The notes beneath the pieces are model-generated. The model was not told the DNA's origin, did not search any database, and saw only the letters and a list, made by a program, of their open reading frames with translations. Shown one piece after another: positions 25,345 to 32,469 of a DNA stretch of 37,204 nucleotides; within the stretch, counting starts at the first letter, position 1, and each line of letters begins with the position of its first letter. A program made the position numbers and the translations under genes. The stretch is taken from NCBI GenBank assembly GCA_903873655.1, contig CAIQPH010000055.1:1-37204 (forward strand), in the 5' to 3' direction. Origin of the DNA: an uncultured Holophagaceae bacterium. GTDB taxonomy: Bacteria > Acidobacteriota > Holophagae > Holophagales > Holophagaceae.

Positions 25345-26229
25345 ATGCGAATCGTCCGCACCATCGCTGACCTGCGTGCCCTCCTCAGGCCCTTGAGGGA
25401 AGAAGGCAAGCGGATCGGTTTCGTCCCCACCATGGGCTTCCTTCACGAGGGCCACGGCTCCCTGATCCGCCAGAGCGCCGCCCGCTGTGACGTCACCATC
25501 GTCTCGATCTTCGTGAACCCGACCCAGTTCGGTCCTGGCGAAGACCTGGCCAACTACCCCCGGGACCTGGAAAAGGACCAGAATCTGTGTCTGGAGGCCG
25601 GAGCGAGCGTGCTCTTCCTCCCCGAAGTCTCCGAGATCTACCCCACGGGGTTCCAGACCCATGTCGAGCCCGGCCGGCTGGCGGAGCCGCTCTGCGGGGG
25701 ATTCCGGCCTGGCCACTTCCGGGGCGTGGCCACGGTCGTGGCCAAGCTCTTCAACATGGTGCAGCCCGATCTGGCCTTCTTCGGCCAGAAGGATTACCAG
25801 CAGACGGTGGTAACCCGCCGCATGGCCCGGGACCTGAACATGCCCGTGGACGTGGTGGTGGTGCCGACCGTCCGTGAAGCCGACGGCCTCGCCATGAGCA
25901 GCCGCAACGCCTACCTCGATGAGGATGCCCGGCGCCGGGCCCTCTGCATCAGCCAGGGACTCCTGGCCGCCAAGGCCGCCTTCGACGCCGGCGAACGTTC
26001 CACTGAGCGTCTCCTTGAGATCGTCAGAAAATCCCTGGCTGAAGTCGACTCGATCCAATACGCCGAGCTGGTGGACACCCAGAACCTGGAACCTCTTCCC
26101 GAGCAGGTGGACCGGGCCGCCGTCCTCTGCGTCGCTGCCTATGTGGGCACCACCCGGCTGATCGATAACGTGCTCTTCACCCCAGCCAGCCCTGGGACCG
26201 GGTCTGCACCGACGCTAAAGAGTTCCTAG
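25345..26229 (+). CDS. panC: Pantothenate synthetase (pantoate-beta-alanine ligase)
   Basis: 294 residues. Joins pantoate and beta-alanine using ATP through a pantoyl-adenylate. Visible motifs are VPTMGFLHEGHGSLI (nucleotide-binding HxGH-type), FVNPTQFGPGEDLANYPR, FFGQKDYQQ and MSSRNAYL. I start at the ATG at 25345 for agreement with the family (MRIVRTIADLR). A TTG at 25339, two codons earlier, is better placed relative to AAGGG at 25326-25330 (8-base spacing) and may be the true start. It converges with vapC, with only 5 bases between the two stop codons. Confidence 0.97.
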   Translation: MRIVRTIADLRALLRPLREEGKRIGFVPTMGFLHEGHGSLIRQSAARCDVTIVSIFVNPTQFGPGEDLANYPRDLEKDQNLCLEAGASVLFLPEVSEIYPTGFQTHVEPGRLAEPLCGGFRPGHFRGVATVVAKLFNMVQPDLAFFGQKDYQQTVVTRRMARDLNMPVDVVVVPTVREADGLAMSSRNAYLDEDARRRALCISQGLLAAKAAFDAGERSTERLLEIVRKSLAEVDSIQYAELVDTQNLEPLPEQVDRAAVLCVAAYVGTTRLIDNVLFTPASPGTGSAPTLKSS

Positions 26230-26234
26230 GGGAA

Positions 26235-26612
26235 TTACACCCGAAGAACGAGGTCGGAATAGGGCTCCAGCTGGCGGTCGGAAGTCAGCAACCGCAAGGG
26301 TTCGCTGATTGCTTGTGCCACCAGCATCCGATCGAAGGGATCCTTGTGGTGCCATGGTAGAGCGGCACTAGCACAGGCATGTTCGACGGTGATGGGCAGG
26401 ATGGTGAAGGGATTGCTGTAGAGCGCTGACCTCAATTCCTCCAGATCCGCTACCAGATCGCCACGACTGATTTTAATGGCGAGTTCCCAGAACACAACCG
26501 AAGACACGAAGACCTCGTGAGCCTCGTTGATTAGATTCCTCGCTTTCCTCGTGAGTTTGGGATCATCCGTGTTCAGCCAGAGAAAGATGTGGGTATCCAG
26601 CAGCAGCTTCAC
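26235..26612 (-). CDS. vapC: VapC-type PIN-domain toxin
   Basis: 125 residues. PIN-domain ribonuclease of the kind that forms type II toxin-antitoxin pairs. Acidic active-site residues are visible: Asp in LLLDTHIF, Glu in VFWELAIK, Asp in KDPFDRMLVAQA and Asp in LTSDRQL. Its start overlaps the stop of the antitoxin gene by 4 bases, the usual coupled arrangement. This subgroup (with TDDPKLTRKARNLI) is commonly paired with Phd-type antitoxins. Toxicity and RNA target are not shown by the sequence. Confidence 0.92.
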   Translation of the reverse strand: MKLLLDTHIFLWLNTDDPKLTRKARNLINEAHEVFVSSVVFWELAIKISRGDLVADLEELRSALYSNPFTILPITVEHACASAALPWHHKDPFDRMLVAQAISEPLRLLTSDRQLEPYSDLVLRV

Positions 26613-26851
26613 TTGGATCCGCCGTAGAACAGAGCCTCGATGTCTGGGTTCGGAGCGTCGAAGTCACCCGGAACCGTTAGCTTGCCCTTGAGGAGTCCGA
26701 ATTGGATCTTGCCTTTGGCTGGCACCAGGGATGTTATTCGCGCTTGGGGCTTGCCATTGCGAGCGATGATCACGTCCTTTCCGCTAGCCGCTTGATCCAC
26801 CAGTGCCGAAAGCTGGGTCTTGGCTTCGTAGATGTTGACGACCCTTTTCAC
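26609..26851 (-). CDS. Phd/YefM-type antitoxin
   Basis: 80 residues. The N-terminal part, RVVNIYEAKTQLSALVDQAASGKDVIIARNGKPQARI, is the Phd/YefM DNA-binding fold; the C-terminal tail (FDAPNPDIEALFYGG) is the kind that wraps the PIN toxin. The start is GTG, with GGAGG 6 bases upstream. It lies in front of vapC with a 4-base overlap and probably represses its own promoter. Confidence 0.9.
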   Translation of the reverse strand: MKRVVNIYEAKTQLSALVDQAASGKDVIIARNGKPQARITSLVPAKGKIQFGLLKGKLTVPGDFDAPNPDIEALFYGGSK

Positions 26852-26869
26852 TTTGCACCTCCACTACTA

Positions 26870-26897
26870 AGTCTAGTCTAGTTTGGTCAATCGTCAA
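26870..26897 (-). promoter_or_regulatory. Promoter and probable operator of the Phd/VapC pair
   Basis: On the - strand TTGACG (26892-26897) and TAGACT (26870-26875) lie 16 bases apart, a good sigma70-type promoter. The -10 region contains the tandem word CTAGACTAG, a near-palindrome and a natural candidate operator for the antitoxin. The ribosome site and GTG start follow within 20 bases. Confidence 0.55.
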
Positions 26898-27041
26898 GTT
26901 GGACGGACCTTGGTGAACCCGACGCTCCAGATTACACATGAAATTTGCATTGGAAAAATTCGAGGGTGGACCTGGGGTAATCCTGGGTTCATTCTTAGGT
27001 CTTGGCCGGGACTCCCGTTTAGAGCCTGGACCGGAGGATGT

Positions 27042-27440
27042 ATGCTGCGCCACTTCCTGCTCGGAAAGATCCATCGTGCCACCGTGACGAGGGCCGATCT
27101 GGATTACGTAGGGTCGATCACCCTGGACCCGCTGCTCATCGAGGCCGCGGGGTTCATGGAGAACGAGAAGATCGACATTTACGACGTGACCAACGGGTCC
27201 CGGCTGTCCACCTACGTGATCCCCGGGGTATCCGGTTCCGGCGAAGTCGGCATCAACGGTGCCGCCGCCCACCTGGTCAAGGCCGGGGATCTGGTGATCA
27301 TCGCTGCCTACGGGTGGATGAGCCCCGAGGAAGCCGAGGCCCTGGCCCCCAAGGTCGTTTTCGTCGACGAACGCAACCGCATCACGGAGTTGCGGACCCA
27401 GGAGCGCACCCCCCTCTGCATGGCCGCTTTCACGGACTGA
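27042..27440 (+). CDS. panD: Aspartate 1-decarboxylase precursor
   Basis: 132 residues. Makes beta-alanine from aspartate for pantothenate synthesis. It is a pyruvoyl enzyme that cleaves itself at Gly-Ser, here in YVGSITLD (Ser about position 25). Other conserved parts are [45 protein letters not shown] and the C-terminal VVFVDERN. The ATG at 27042 has GGAGG 4 bases upstream; the track start at 26883 is wrong. It completes the panB-panC-panD set but is separated from panC by the inverted toxin-antitoxin pair, so it probably has its own promoter. Confidence 0.97.
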   Translation: MLRHFLLGKIHRATVTRADLDYVGSITLDPLLIEAAGFMENEKIDIYDVTNGSRLSTYVIPGVSGSGEVGINGAAAHLVKAGDLVIIAAYGWMSPEEAEALAPKVVFVDERNRITELRTQERTPLCMAAFTD

Positions 27441-27598
27441 GCAGGCCTGGACAGAATGAAACCTGATCCTGGGACCATTGTCCGTTGACGCGGCTTGTCA
27501 AGATCATGGTAAAAAGAGTCACCCTTCGGTCCGGTACGACCCCGGGGTCCGCGGTGAGGGCATGGCGCCCGACCGCAAAGTTCTGAAAGGTTGGTTTC

Positions 27599-29128
27599 AT
27601 GGAAGTCCGCAAGTCCCTGGTGGTCAATTCGACCCCCCTGGAGACGCGCATCGCCCTGCTTGAGAACGGTCAGCTTTGCGAACTGTTCCTCGAACGGACG
27701 ATGAACAAGAGCCAGGTGGGGGATGTCTACAAAGGCCGGGTGGCCAAGCTGCTCCCCGGCATGCAGAGCGCCTTCGTCAATATCGGCGGGGCCAAGGACG
27801 GGTTCCTCTACCTGGATGACCCCGTGGCGCCGCGCCTTGGCGCCGACGCGACTGTCGAGGAAGAGGGCGAAGAGGTCGCTGCTGAAGACCTGCCGCCACC
27901 GCCGCCACCCCTGCCGCCCCTGAAAGAGGGCGAGGAGACGCTGGTCCAGGTGGTGAAAGATCCCATCGGTTCCAAGGGGCCCAGGCTTTCGCGGCACCTG
28001 AGCTTCCCGGGCCGGTTCCTGGTCTTCATGCCCGGCATCGAACACATCGGCATTTCCCGCAAGATCACCGACCCCACCGAACGGGACCGATTGCGCGAAC
28101 TGATCCGCTGCCATGTCCAGCCCAACGAGGGCTTCATCGTCCGCACCGCGGCCATTGGTGAGAAGGACGAGGATCTGGTGGGCGACGTGATCTTCCTCCG
28201 GAGGCTCTGGGAGGGGATTCAGGCCAAGGCGGAGATTGTGCCTGCGCCTGGCCTGGTGTGGCAGGATCTCCGACTACTCCAGAAGATCATGCGCGACATC
28301 TTCCGCGAGGAAGTCTCCACGTTCTGGGTGGACCATGACACCGCCTATCGAGAGGTGATGTCCTTCGTCGAGAACCTACATCCGGAGTGGTCGAACCGCG
28401 TGAAGCGCTTCACCTCGGACCTGCCCATCTTCGACGCCTTCGGCATCGAGGCCGAGATCGATTCCGCCCGCCAGCCCAAGGTCTATTTGAAGCACGGCGG
28501 CTCCATCGTACTGAACCAGACCGAAGCCCTGGTCAGTGTGGACGTGAACACCGGCAAGTTTGTCGGCAAGAAGGATCTGGAGGAAACGGTCTACCTCACG
28601 AACCTCGAGGCCATCCCGGAAATCGTGCGGCAGCTACGGCTCCGCAACCTGGGCGGCATCGTGGTCATCGACTTCATCGACATGGTGGATCCCGTCCATC
28701 GCGACGAGGTCCTGGCGCGGTTCCAGGAAGAGCTGAAGCGCGACCGCAACCATGCCCGGGCCGGAGGCATTTCCGAGTTCGGTCTGGTGGAGCTCACCCG
28801 CAAGCGCACCGGGCCTTCCCTGGAGCGGCTGCTCACCCAGCCCTGCCCCACCTGCAGCGGCGCCGGCCGCACGCCCAGCCCCGAGACTTGCCTGCTCAGG
28901 GCCTACCGCGAGTTGGTGCGCCTGGGCGAGCGGCTGCGGGGCGCCGAGGTGCGCCTGATCCTGCACCCCGACCTGGCCGCCTCCCTCAACCAGGAATCGC
29001 GCGAGGGCCTGATGCAGCTTGCCCACCTGCTCGGGGCCCGCATTACTTGGCTTGAGCGCACCGATGCCCCAAGGCACGTCGTGGTGATGGATCTGCAGAC
29101 CGCCGGATCGGACTCAGCCAGCGCGTAA
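27599..29128 (+). CDS. rng: Ribonuclease G/E family endoribonuclease
   Basis: 509 residues, RNase G-sized rather than RNase E-sized. It opens with an S1 RNA-binding region (VGDVYKGRVAKLLPGMQSAFVNIG) interrupted at about residues 80-115 by an acidic and polyproline insert (EEEGEEVAAEDLPPPPPP). The catalytic core has metal-binding Asp residues in LVSVDVNTGKF and VVIDFIDM, and the zinc-link Cys pair in PCPTCSGAG. It cuts single-stranded AU-rich RNA and acts in rRNA and mRNA processing. An AAAGG lies 8 bases before the ATG. It stands alone between panD and a convergent toxin-antitoxin pair. Confidence 0.93.
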   Translation: MEVRKSLVVNSTPLETRIALLENGQLCELFLERTMNKSQVGDVYKGRVAKLLPGMQSAFVNIGGAKDGFLYLDDPVAPRLGADATVEEEGEEVAAEDLPPPPPPLPPLKEGEETLVQVVKDPIGSKGPRLSRHLSFPGRFLVFMPGIEHIGISRKITDPTERDRLRELIRCHVQPNEGFIVRTAAIGEKDEDLVGDVIFLRRLWEGIQAKAEIVPAPGLVWQDLRLLQKIMRDIFREEVSTFWVDHDTAYREVMSFVENLHPEWSNRVKRFTSDLPIFDAFGIEAEIDSARQPKVYLKHGGSIVLNQTEALVSVDVNTGKFVGKKDLEETVYLTNLEAIPEIVRQLRLRNLGGIVVIDFIDMVDPVHRDEVLARFQEELKRDRNHARAGGISEFGLVELTRKRTGPSLERLLTQPCPTCSGAGRTPSPETCLLRAYRELVRLGERLRGAEVRLILHPDLAASLNQESREGLMQLAHLLGARITWLERTDAPRHVVVMDLQTAGSDSASA

Positions 29129-29129
29129 C

Positions 29130-29155
29130 GTCCTCCCCGACATGAAGGACGGGGG
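29130..29155. other. GC-rich hairpin after rng, resembling an IS200/IS605 end
   Basis: CGTCCTCCCCGACATGAAGG followed by ACGGGG can pair CGTCC with GGACG or CCCCG with CGGGG. It may end rng transcripts, although no T-run follows. The CCTCCCCxxxxTGAAGGxxGGGG pattern is also seen at ends of IS200/IS605-type elements, so it may be a relic. There is no transposase gene nearby. Confidence 0.35.
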
Positions 29156-29263
29156 TCCCCAGCTTGCGTTTTGGGCTTCCTGTATTGAGCAGGCTGTTTC
29201 CAGGGGCCATTTGGGGTACTGGCGTCAGAAACGACCATTTCTGAGGAGCAAGACCAAGAGGAA

Positions 29264-29557
29264 TCAGGCTGACTTCACCTTGGCCTCAGCGATGGCTTCC
29301 GCGATGACCTGATCGTCCACGCCGTGGCGGCGCAGGCTTTCCACGACCAGCTTCACCTGGTCATTTTCCAGCCGGGCAAGATCCTTCCGCAACCCCTGGC
29401 CGATGTAGGCCCGAATTAGGGGCTGGTAGCCGGAGAAGCCGAGGGTGGGGGCGATGGCCTTCATGTCCTCAATGACATCCTCCGGGATCCGAAGGCTGAT
29501 GCTGGTCATGGGGCGGTCCTTCCGGAGCCGTTTCTGGATGCGCTCATTCATGCTCAT
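29264..29557 (-). CDS. brnA: BrnA-type antitoxin
   Basis: 97 residues from the ATG at 29557, with GGAGG just upstream; the track start at 29806 runs back through the toxin gene. The central segment SISLRIPEDVIEDMKAIAPTLGFSGYQPLIRAYIGQGLR is a ribbon-helix-helix DNA-binding module as in BrnA. It overlaps the end of brnT by 14 bases, in the usual toxin-first order of BrnT/BrnA. It should neutralise the toxin and repress the shared promoter. Confidence 0.85.
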   Translation of the reverse strand: MSMNERIQKRLRKDRPMTSISLRIPEDVIEDMKAIAPTLGFSGYQPLIRAYIGQGLRKDLARLENDQVKLVVESLRRHGVDDQVIAEAIAEAKVKSA

Positions 29558-29840
29558 AGTCCCTCCTTTCCGAGGGTGTGGCCGGGCGGGCCGAAATAAT
29601 GCGGATGGTGTCCTCGTGCCGGACGACATGGACAACGAATAGGGGCGCCCAGTCCTCCGTGAGTCCAATGGCGGCCTCCCTTGGCTCACCCTGATCACTG
29701 GCGTCCACCAAGCTGACGAAGGGGTCGAAGAAGACCTCGCAGGCCTTCTCGAAGGAGATGTGGTGCTTGCGGATATTAGCCGCAGCCTTTTCGGGGTCCC
29801 ACTCAAAGATCTGGCCCTGGAGTTCGAAGGTGACGTCCAT
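29544..29840 (-). CDS. brnT: BrnT-type ribonuclease toxin
   Basis: 98 residues from the ATG at 29840. The hallmark is FEWDPEKAAANIRKHHISFEKACEVF, followed by a strand-rich part (AIGLTEDWAPLFVVHVVR) and the conserved IRIISARPATPSERRDYE ending. BrnT is a RelE-like ribonuclease that blocks translation. The track start at 30020 is too early. No ribosome site precedes the ATG, and the predicted promoter would place the transcript start at the ATG itself, so the gene may be translated from a leaderless message. Confidence 0.9.
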   Translation of the reverse strand: MDVTFELQGQIFEWDPEKAAANIRKHHISFEKACEVFFDPFVSLVDASDQGEPREAAIGLTEDWAPLFVVHVVRHEDTIRIISARPATPSERRDYEHE

Positions 29841-29847
29841 TGGAGTA

Positions 29848-29876
29848 AGTGTATATACGTTGTAGATGCGCGTCAA
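29848..29876 (-). promoter_or_regulatory. Promoter and probable operator of brnT/brnA
   Basis: On the - strand TTGACG (29871-29876) and TACACT (29848-29853) are 17 bases apart, near-ideal for sigma70. The spacer end carries the perfect 8-base palindrome GTATATAC (29851-29858) overlapping the -10, a likely antitoxin operator. Only 7 bases separate the -10 from the brnT ATG. Confidence 0.6.
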
Positions 29877-29922
29877 GGGGTGGACAAGGGACCCTCCGTC
29901 AAGGGACGTGAGGACGGCGCAA

Positions 29923-30603
29923 TCATCCCAGGCAAGTCGGACAGCGCATGCCTTCCTGCAACCCACGAATGAGTTCGGGCACGCGGGCAAGGCTCCGGAC
30001 TTCATAGATGGGGAGATCAAGCGAGTGGGCTGGACGGGGTTTTGCCTCCCGGTTCACCCAGATGGCTGCCCAGCCAGCGTCCACCGCGCCGAGGACGTCG
30101 TCGGTCCAACTGTCGCCCACCATGGCCAGGTTGCCGGGAAAGAGCCCCAGCTTCCGCTGCACCGCCTCGAAAGAGGCCAGTTCGGGCTTCAGGGCTCCGA
30201 TCTCAGCGCTGAGCATCCGCGTGCGGATGCGCTCTGCGATGCCAAGCCGATCGAGTAGTTCCAAGCCGAAGGTCTGGGTATTGGAGAGCAGTGCCACTCG
30301 CGCCAGATCCCGGACCGCCCCGACGGCCTCGGGCGTTCCAGAGAAGCACTCAGCCTGAGCACCAGCCTCCAGGAAGGCCTGGGCCATGGCTTCTTCCTGT
30401 GCCTCGTCGAAGTTAGCGGCCTCCTTCCAGGCTTCGAGGAATGCCCGCACGGACGGATAGGGCTGCACCATGCCGTCCCGGACCAAGGCCTGGAAATGGT
30501 GCGCCTGCTCGGGGCGGAGGAGGTCCTTCAGCCGCTGGAAAGGACTCCCCCCCGGGCTGAAGACCAGCGTGTTCCAGAGATCGAAGACGACTGCTCGGAT
30601 CAT
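29923..30603 (-). CDS. HAD-superfamily hydrolase
   Basis: 226 residues from the ATG at 30603; a GTG at 30627 would overlap the gene upstream. Motif I is VVFDLWNTL: the nucleophile Asp is present, but the second Asp typical of phosphatases is Trp, as in some haloacid dehalogenase-like members. Motif II is LLSNT, the Lys of motif III is in ALKPE, and motif IV is MVGDSWTDDVLGA. A helical cap lies between motifs I and II. It is probably a phosphatase or dehalogenase of subfamily IA; the substrate is unknown. It lies 13 bases after the lipoprotein gene, in the same direction, so the two may be co-transcribed. Confidence 0.85.
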   Translation of the reverse strand: MIRAVVFDLWNTLVFSPGGSPFQRLKDLLRPEQAHHFQALVRDGMVQPYPSVRAFLEAWKEAANFDEAQEEAMAQAFLEAGAQAECFSGTPEAVGAVRDLARVALLSNTQTFGLELLDRLGIAERIRTRMLSAEIGALKPELASFEAVQRKLGLFPGNLAMVGDSWTDDVLGAVDAGWAAIWVNREAKPRPAHSLDLPIYEVRSLARVPELIRGLQEGMRCPTCLG

Positions 30604-30616
30604 TGGGACACGACCC

Positions 30617-31162
30617 TCACCGTCCACTCTCCTTCCGGGTGCTGAAGGGCACTCCGAATTCGATGCCCATCACCTCGAAACGGGCTTCGCCGGCCAGGGT
30701 CCAGATGGCGGGCTCATGGCGCTGAACAGCAGCGGACAGAGGGCCCCAGGCGCCCTTGAGATCGGCGTAGCGGAACGCCACTTCGACCTTAAGGATGCTC
30801 CGGCCCTTGGGGGCGATGTCGGCGCCCTCGGGAAAGCTCACCAAGCCCAGCGCATGGTCCCCGCCCTGCCCGTTCAGATGCAGATCCCCCGCCACACGCC
30901 GCGTGCGCAGCCGCTGGTCCGAAGGGTTGTCCACGCCCACTTCAAGCAGCAGGCGCAGGCGTGACTGCTCCAGGGGAAAAGCAAGGTCAACCTTTGGTTC
31001 CACCCGATCCAGCGAGAAGCGCAGCTGCCGGGCCGCCTCCTGGTAGCGCAGGGTTGGATTGATGGCGTCACAGCCCAAAGACAGCAGTCCCGCCAGCATC
31101 ATCCCGGAAACCAGGACGAGCATCGGCCATAGCCGGGAGCGAAATAGGGAACTCGAATCCAC
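30617..31162 (-). CDS. LEA14-like (WHy domain) lipoprotein
   Basis: 181 residues. The GTG start at 31162 has GGGAGG 5 bases upstream. A hydrophobic signal (LVLVSGMMLAGLLSLGC) ends in a lipobox-like Cys at about position 31, so it is probably lipid-anchored. The rest reads like the LEA type 2/WHy domain: alternating strands such as RLRLLLEVGVDNPSDQRLRTRRVAGDLHLNGQ, with the Asn-Pro pair typical of that fold. Such proteins are linked to desiccation and stress tolerance; the role here is inferred from the fold only. Confidence 0.7.
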   Translation of the reverse strand: MDSSSLFRSRLWPMLVLVSGMMLAGLLSLGCDAINPTLRYQEAARQLRFSLDRVEPKVDLAFPLEQSRLRLLLEVGVDNPSDQRLRTRRVAGDLHLNGQGGDHALGLVSFPEGADIAPKGRSILKVEVAFRYADLKGAWGPLSAAVQRHEPAIWTLAGEARFEVMGIEFGVPFSTRKESGR

Positions 31163-31185
31163 GAATACCTCCCGAAACTGCGACG

Positions 31186-31575
31186 TCAGGAAACGAGATG
31201 GGCGCCTTCTAACTTTCCTAGTGCCTTGTCGAAGGTCGCCAGGGGCAGGTGGCCAGCCTTTCGGGCACTTTCAAGAATCATGCAGTCTTCGAAATGCACC
31301 CTTCTTTCGGTTTGGTAGAGTGCCAGGGCCGCCCGCACGATGGACGGCTCCTCCAGGAACAGGTCTTTGTTGTCGATGATTCGCGTCATGGCTTCGATCA
31401 ATTGCGGTTTCCTGCAACCGTAGACCGATTCCAGAACCCGGATGGTCTCCACCAGGACATGGTGGGAAACCCAGATGGGTGCCTGACCCCGGAGGAAGGC
31501 TTCCGCAGCCGGGCTCTGCTGGGGGTCATCGCGGGTCAGGGCCCGGACCAGGACCTTGGTATCAACGGCCTGCAT
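31186..31575 (-). CDS. PIN-domain toxin paired with AbrB-type antitoxin
   Basis: 129 residues from the ATG at 31575. PIN-domain residues are Asp in AVDTKVLVRALTRDDP (D5), Glu in VLVETIRVLES, Asp in HFEDCMILESARKAG and Asp in LATFDKALGKLEG. The arrangement and C-terminal pattern match a VapC subgroup usually encoded beside an AbrB-like antitoxin. It overlaps the upstream antitoxin gene by 14 bases. Probably a ribonuclease; target unknown. Confidence 0.88.
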   Translation of the reverse strand: MQAVDTKVLVRALTRDDPQQSPAAEAFLRGQAPIWVSHHVLVETIRVLESVYGCRKPQLIEAMTRIIDNKDLFLEEPSIVRAALALYQTERRVHFEDCMILESARKAGHLPLATFDKALGKLEGAHLVS

Positions 31576-31822
31576 GCTTGGTCCTGATCCTGGCCTTGAT
31601 GCCTGCCCGGATCTCAGCATCTAACTTGTGTATGCCTTGGCGGATCTCTAGGGCGCTCTGGATATCCGCTAGGGTGTAATGACCCGCCTTCTCGATGATT
31701 AGGTGCCCATCCAGGGTGTCCCAGGTGATGACCTCTCCGGGCGCCAGGCCGAACTGCCGCATGACGCTCACGGGAATGGAAACCTGTCCCTGGGCTGTGA
31801 TTCTTGATTGCGCAAGACTCAT
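31562..31822 (-). CDS. AbrB/MazE-type antitoxin
   Basis: 86 residues from the ATG at 31822, with GAGG 7 bases upstream. The N-terminus SRITAQGQVSIPVSVMRQFGLAPGEVITWDTLDGHLIIEK is the swapped-hairpin AbrB DNA-binding fold; the C-terminal helix (LADIQSALEIRQGIHKLDAEIR) should contact the PIN toxin. The track's longer frame to 32029 is not supported. It comes before the toxin gene and is translationally coupled to it. Confidence 0.88.
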   Translation of the reverse strand: MSLAQSRITAQGQVSIPVSVMRQFGLAPGEVITWDTLDGHLIIEKAGHYTLADIQSALEIRQGIHKLDAEIRAGIKARIRTKHAGR

Positions 31823-31951
31823 GAATTGACCTCTTCCGGCACAAGATGGAGCCATTACCTCGACAATGCAACTTGAGAATCCTACACTTGCTCCAGACAG
31901 GGAGTTGAGATCACGCCAACCGTCAGCGTTTTCTACGGCATCATTATTCGC

Positions 31952-32173
31952 ATGTTTTTTGATGAACATGCTCCTCCTCGTTTTCATGCAGAGTATGCTG
32001 AATTCAAGGCAACAGTAGACATTCACCAACTTTGCACTCTTGCTGGTTTTCTACCCAGACGTGCCCAAGAACTGGTACTGGACTGGGCCGAACTGCATCA
32101 GGCCGAGTTGCTGGCTGATTGGGAATTGTGTCGCGAGCACCAACAGCCAAAGCCTATCGAACCTTTGAAATAG
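31952..32173 (+). CDS. DUF4160-domain protein (start uncertain)
   Basis: The ORF is 73 residues from the ATG at 31952 (MFFDEHAPPRFHAEYAEFKATVDI...RRAQELVLDWAELHQAELLADWELC), a clear DUF4160 sequence. The family normally begins about 14 residues earlier, and those residues are present in frame (TPTVSVFYGIIIR), but the codon where the start belongs (31910) is ATC, with GGGAG 5 bases upstream. Either ATC is used, or the start was lost and a shortened protein is made. The stop codon overlaps the ribosome site of the DUF2442 gene. These two families are frequent neighbours and are suspected to form a toxin-antitoxin-like pair. Confidence 0.75.
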   Translation: MFFDEHAPPRFHAEYAEFKATVDIHQLCTLAGFLPRRAQELVLDWAELHQAELLADWELCREHQQPKPIEPLK

Positions 32174-32184
32174 GAGGCCCCATT

Positions 32185-32439
32185 ATGGATTGGGATGTCG
32201 TCTCCGCTGCAGTTATCGAACACCTGAAATTCTCGGTGACTTTTTCTGATGGGCTTTCGGGCCAAGTCCGGTTGTTGCCGTCTCATCTGTACGGTGTGTT
32301 CGCTCCCCTCAGTGATCCAGCCCTGTTCGAGCAGATTAAGGTAATGGACGGCTTTGTTTCCTGGCCAGGAGATATCGAGCTTGCTCCCGATGCGATGCAT
32401 GAAGCCATTCGACAACATGGTGAGTGGGTTCTAGCCTGA
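32185..32439 (+). CDS. DUF2442-domain protein
   Basis: 84 residues from the ATG at 32185, with TAGGAGG about 7 bases upstream. The sequence VIEHLKFSVTFSDGLSGQVRLLPSHLYGVFAPLSDPALFEQIKV followed by GDIELAPDAMHEAI is the DUF2442 pattern. DUF2442 is often encoded next to DUF4160, as here, with 11 bases between the genes. The biochemical role of the pair is not established. The track start at 32119 overlaps DUF4160 and is rejected. Confidence 0.85.
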   Translation: MDWDVVSAAVIEHLKFSVTFSDGLSGQVRLLPSHLYGVFAPLSDPALFEQIKVMDGFVSWPGDIELAPDAMHEAIRQHGEWVLA

Positions 32440-32469
32440 TTGTTCCTCGGGGTATCCCGGCGTGGGCCC

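Noticed and set aside
25174-26058. 294-codon - strand ORF
   Set aside because: Antisense to panB and panC, which are fully recognisable.
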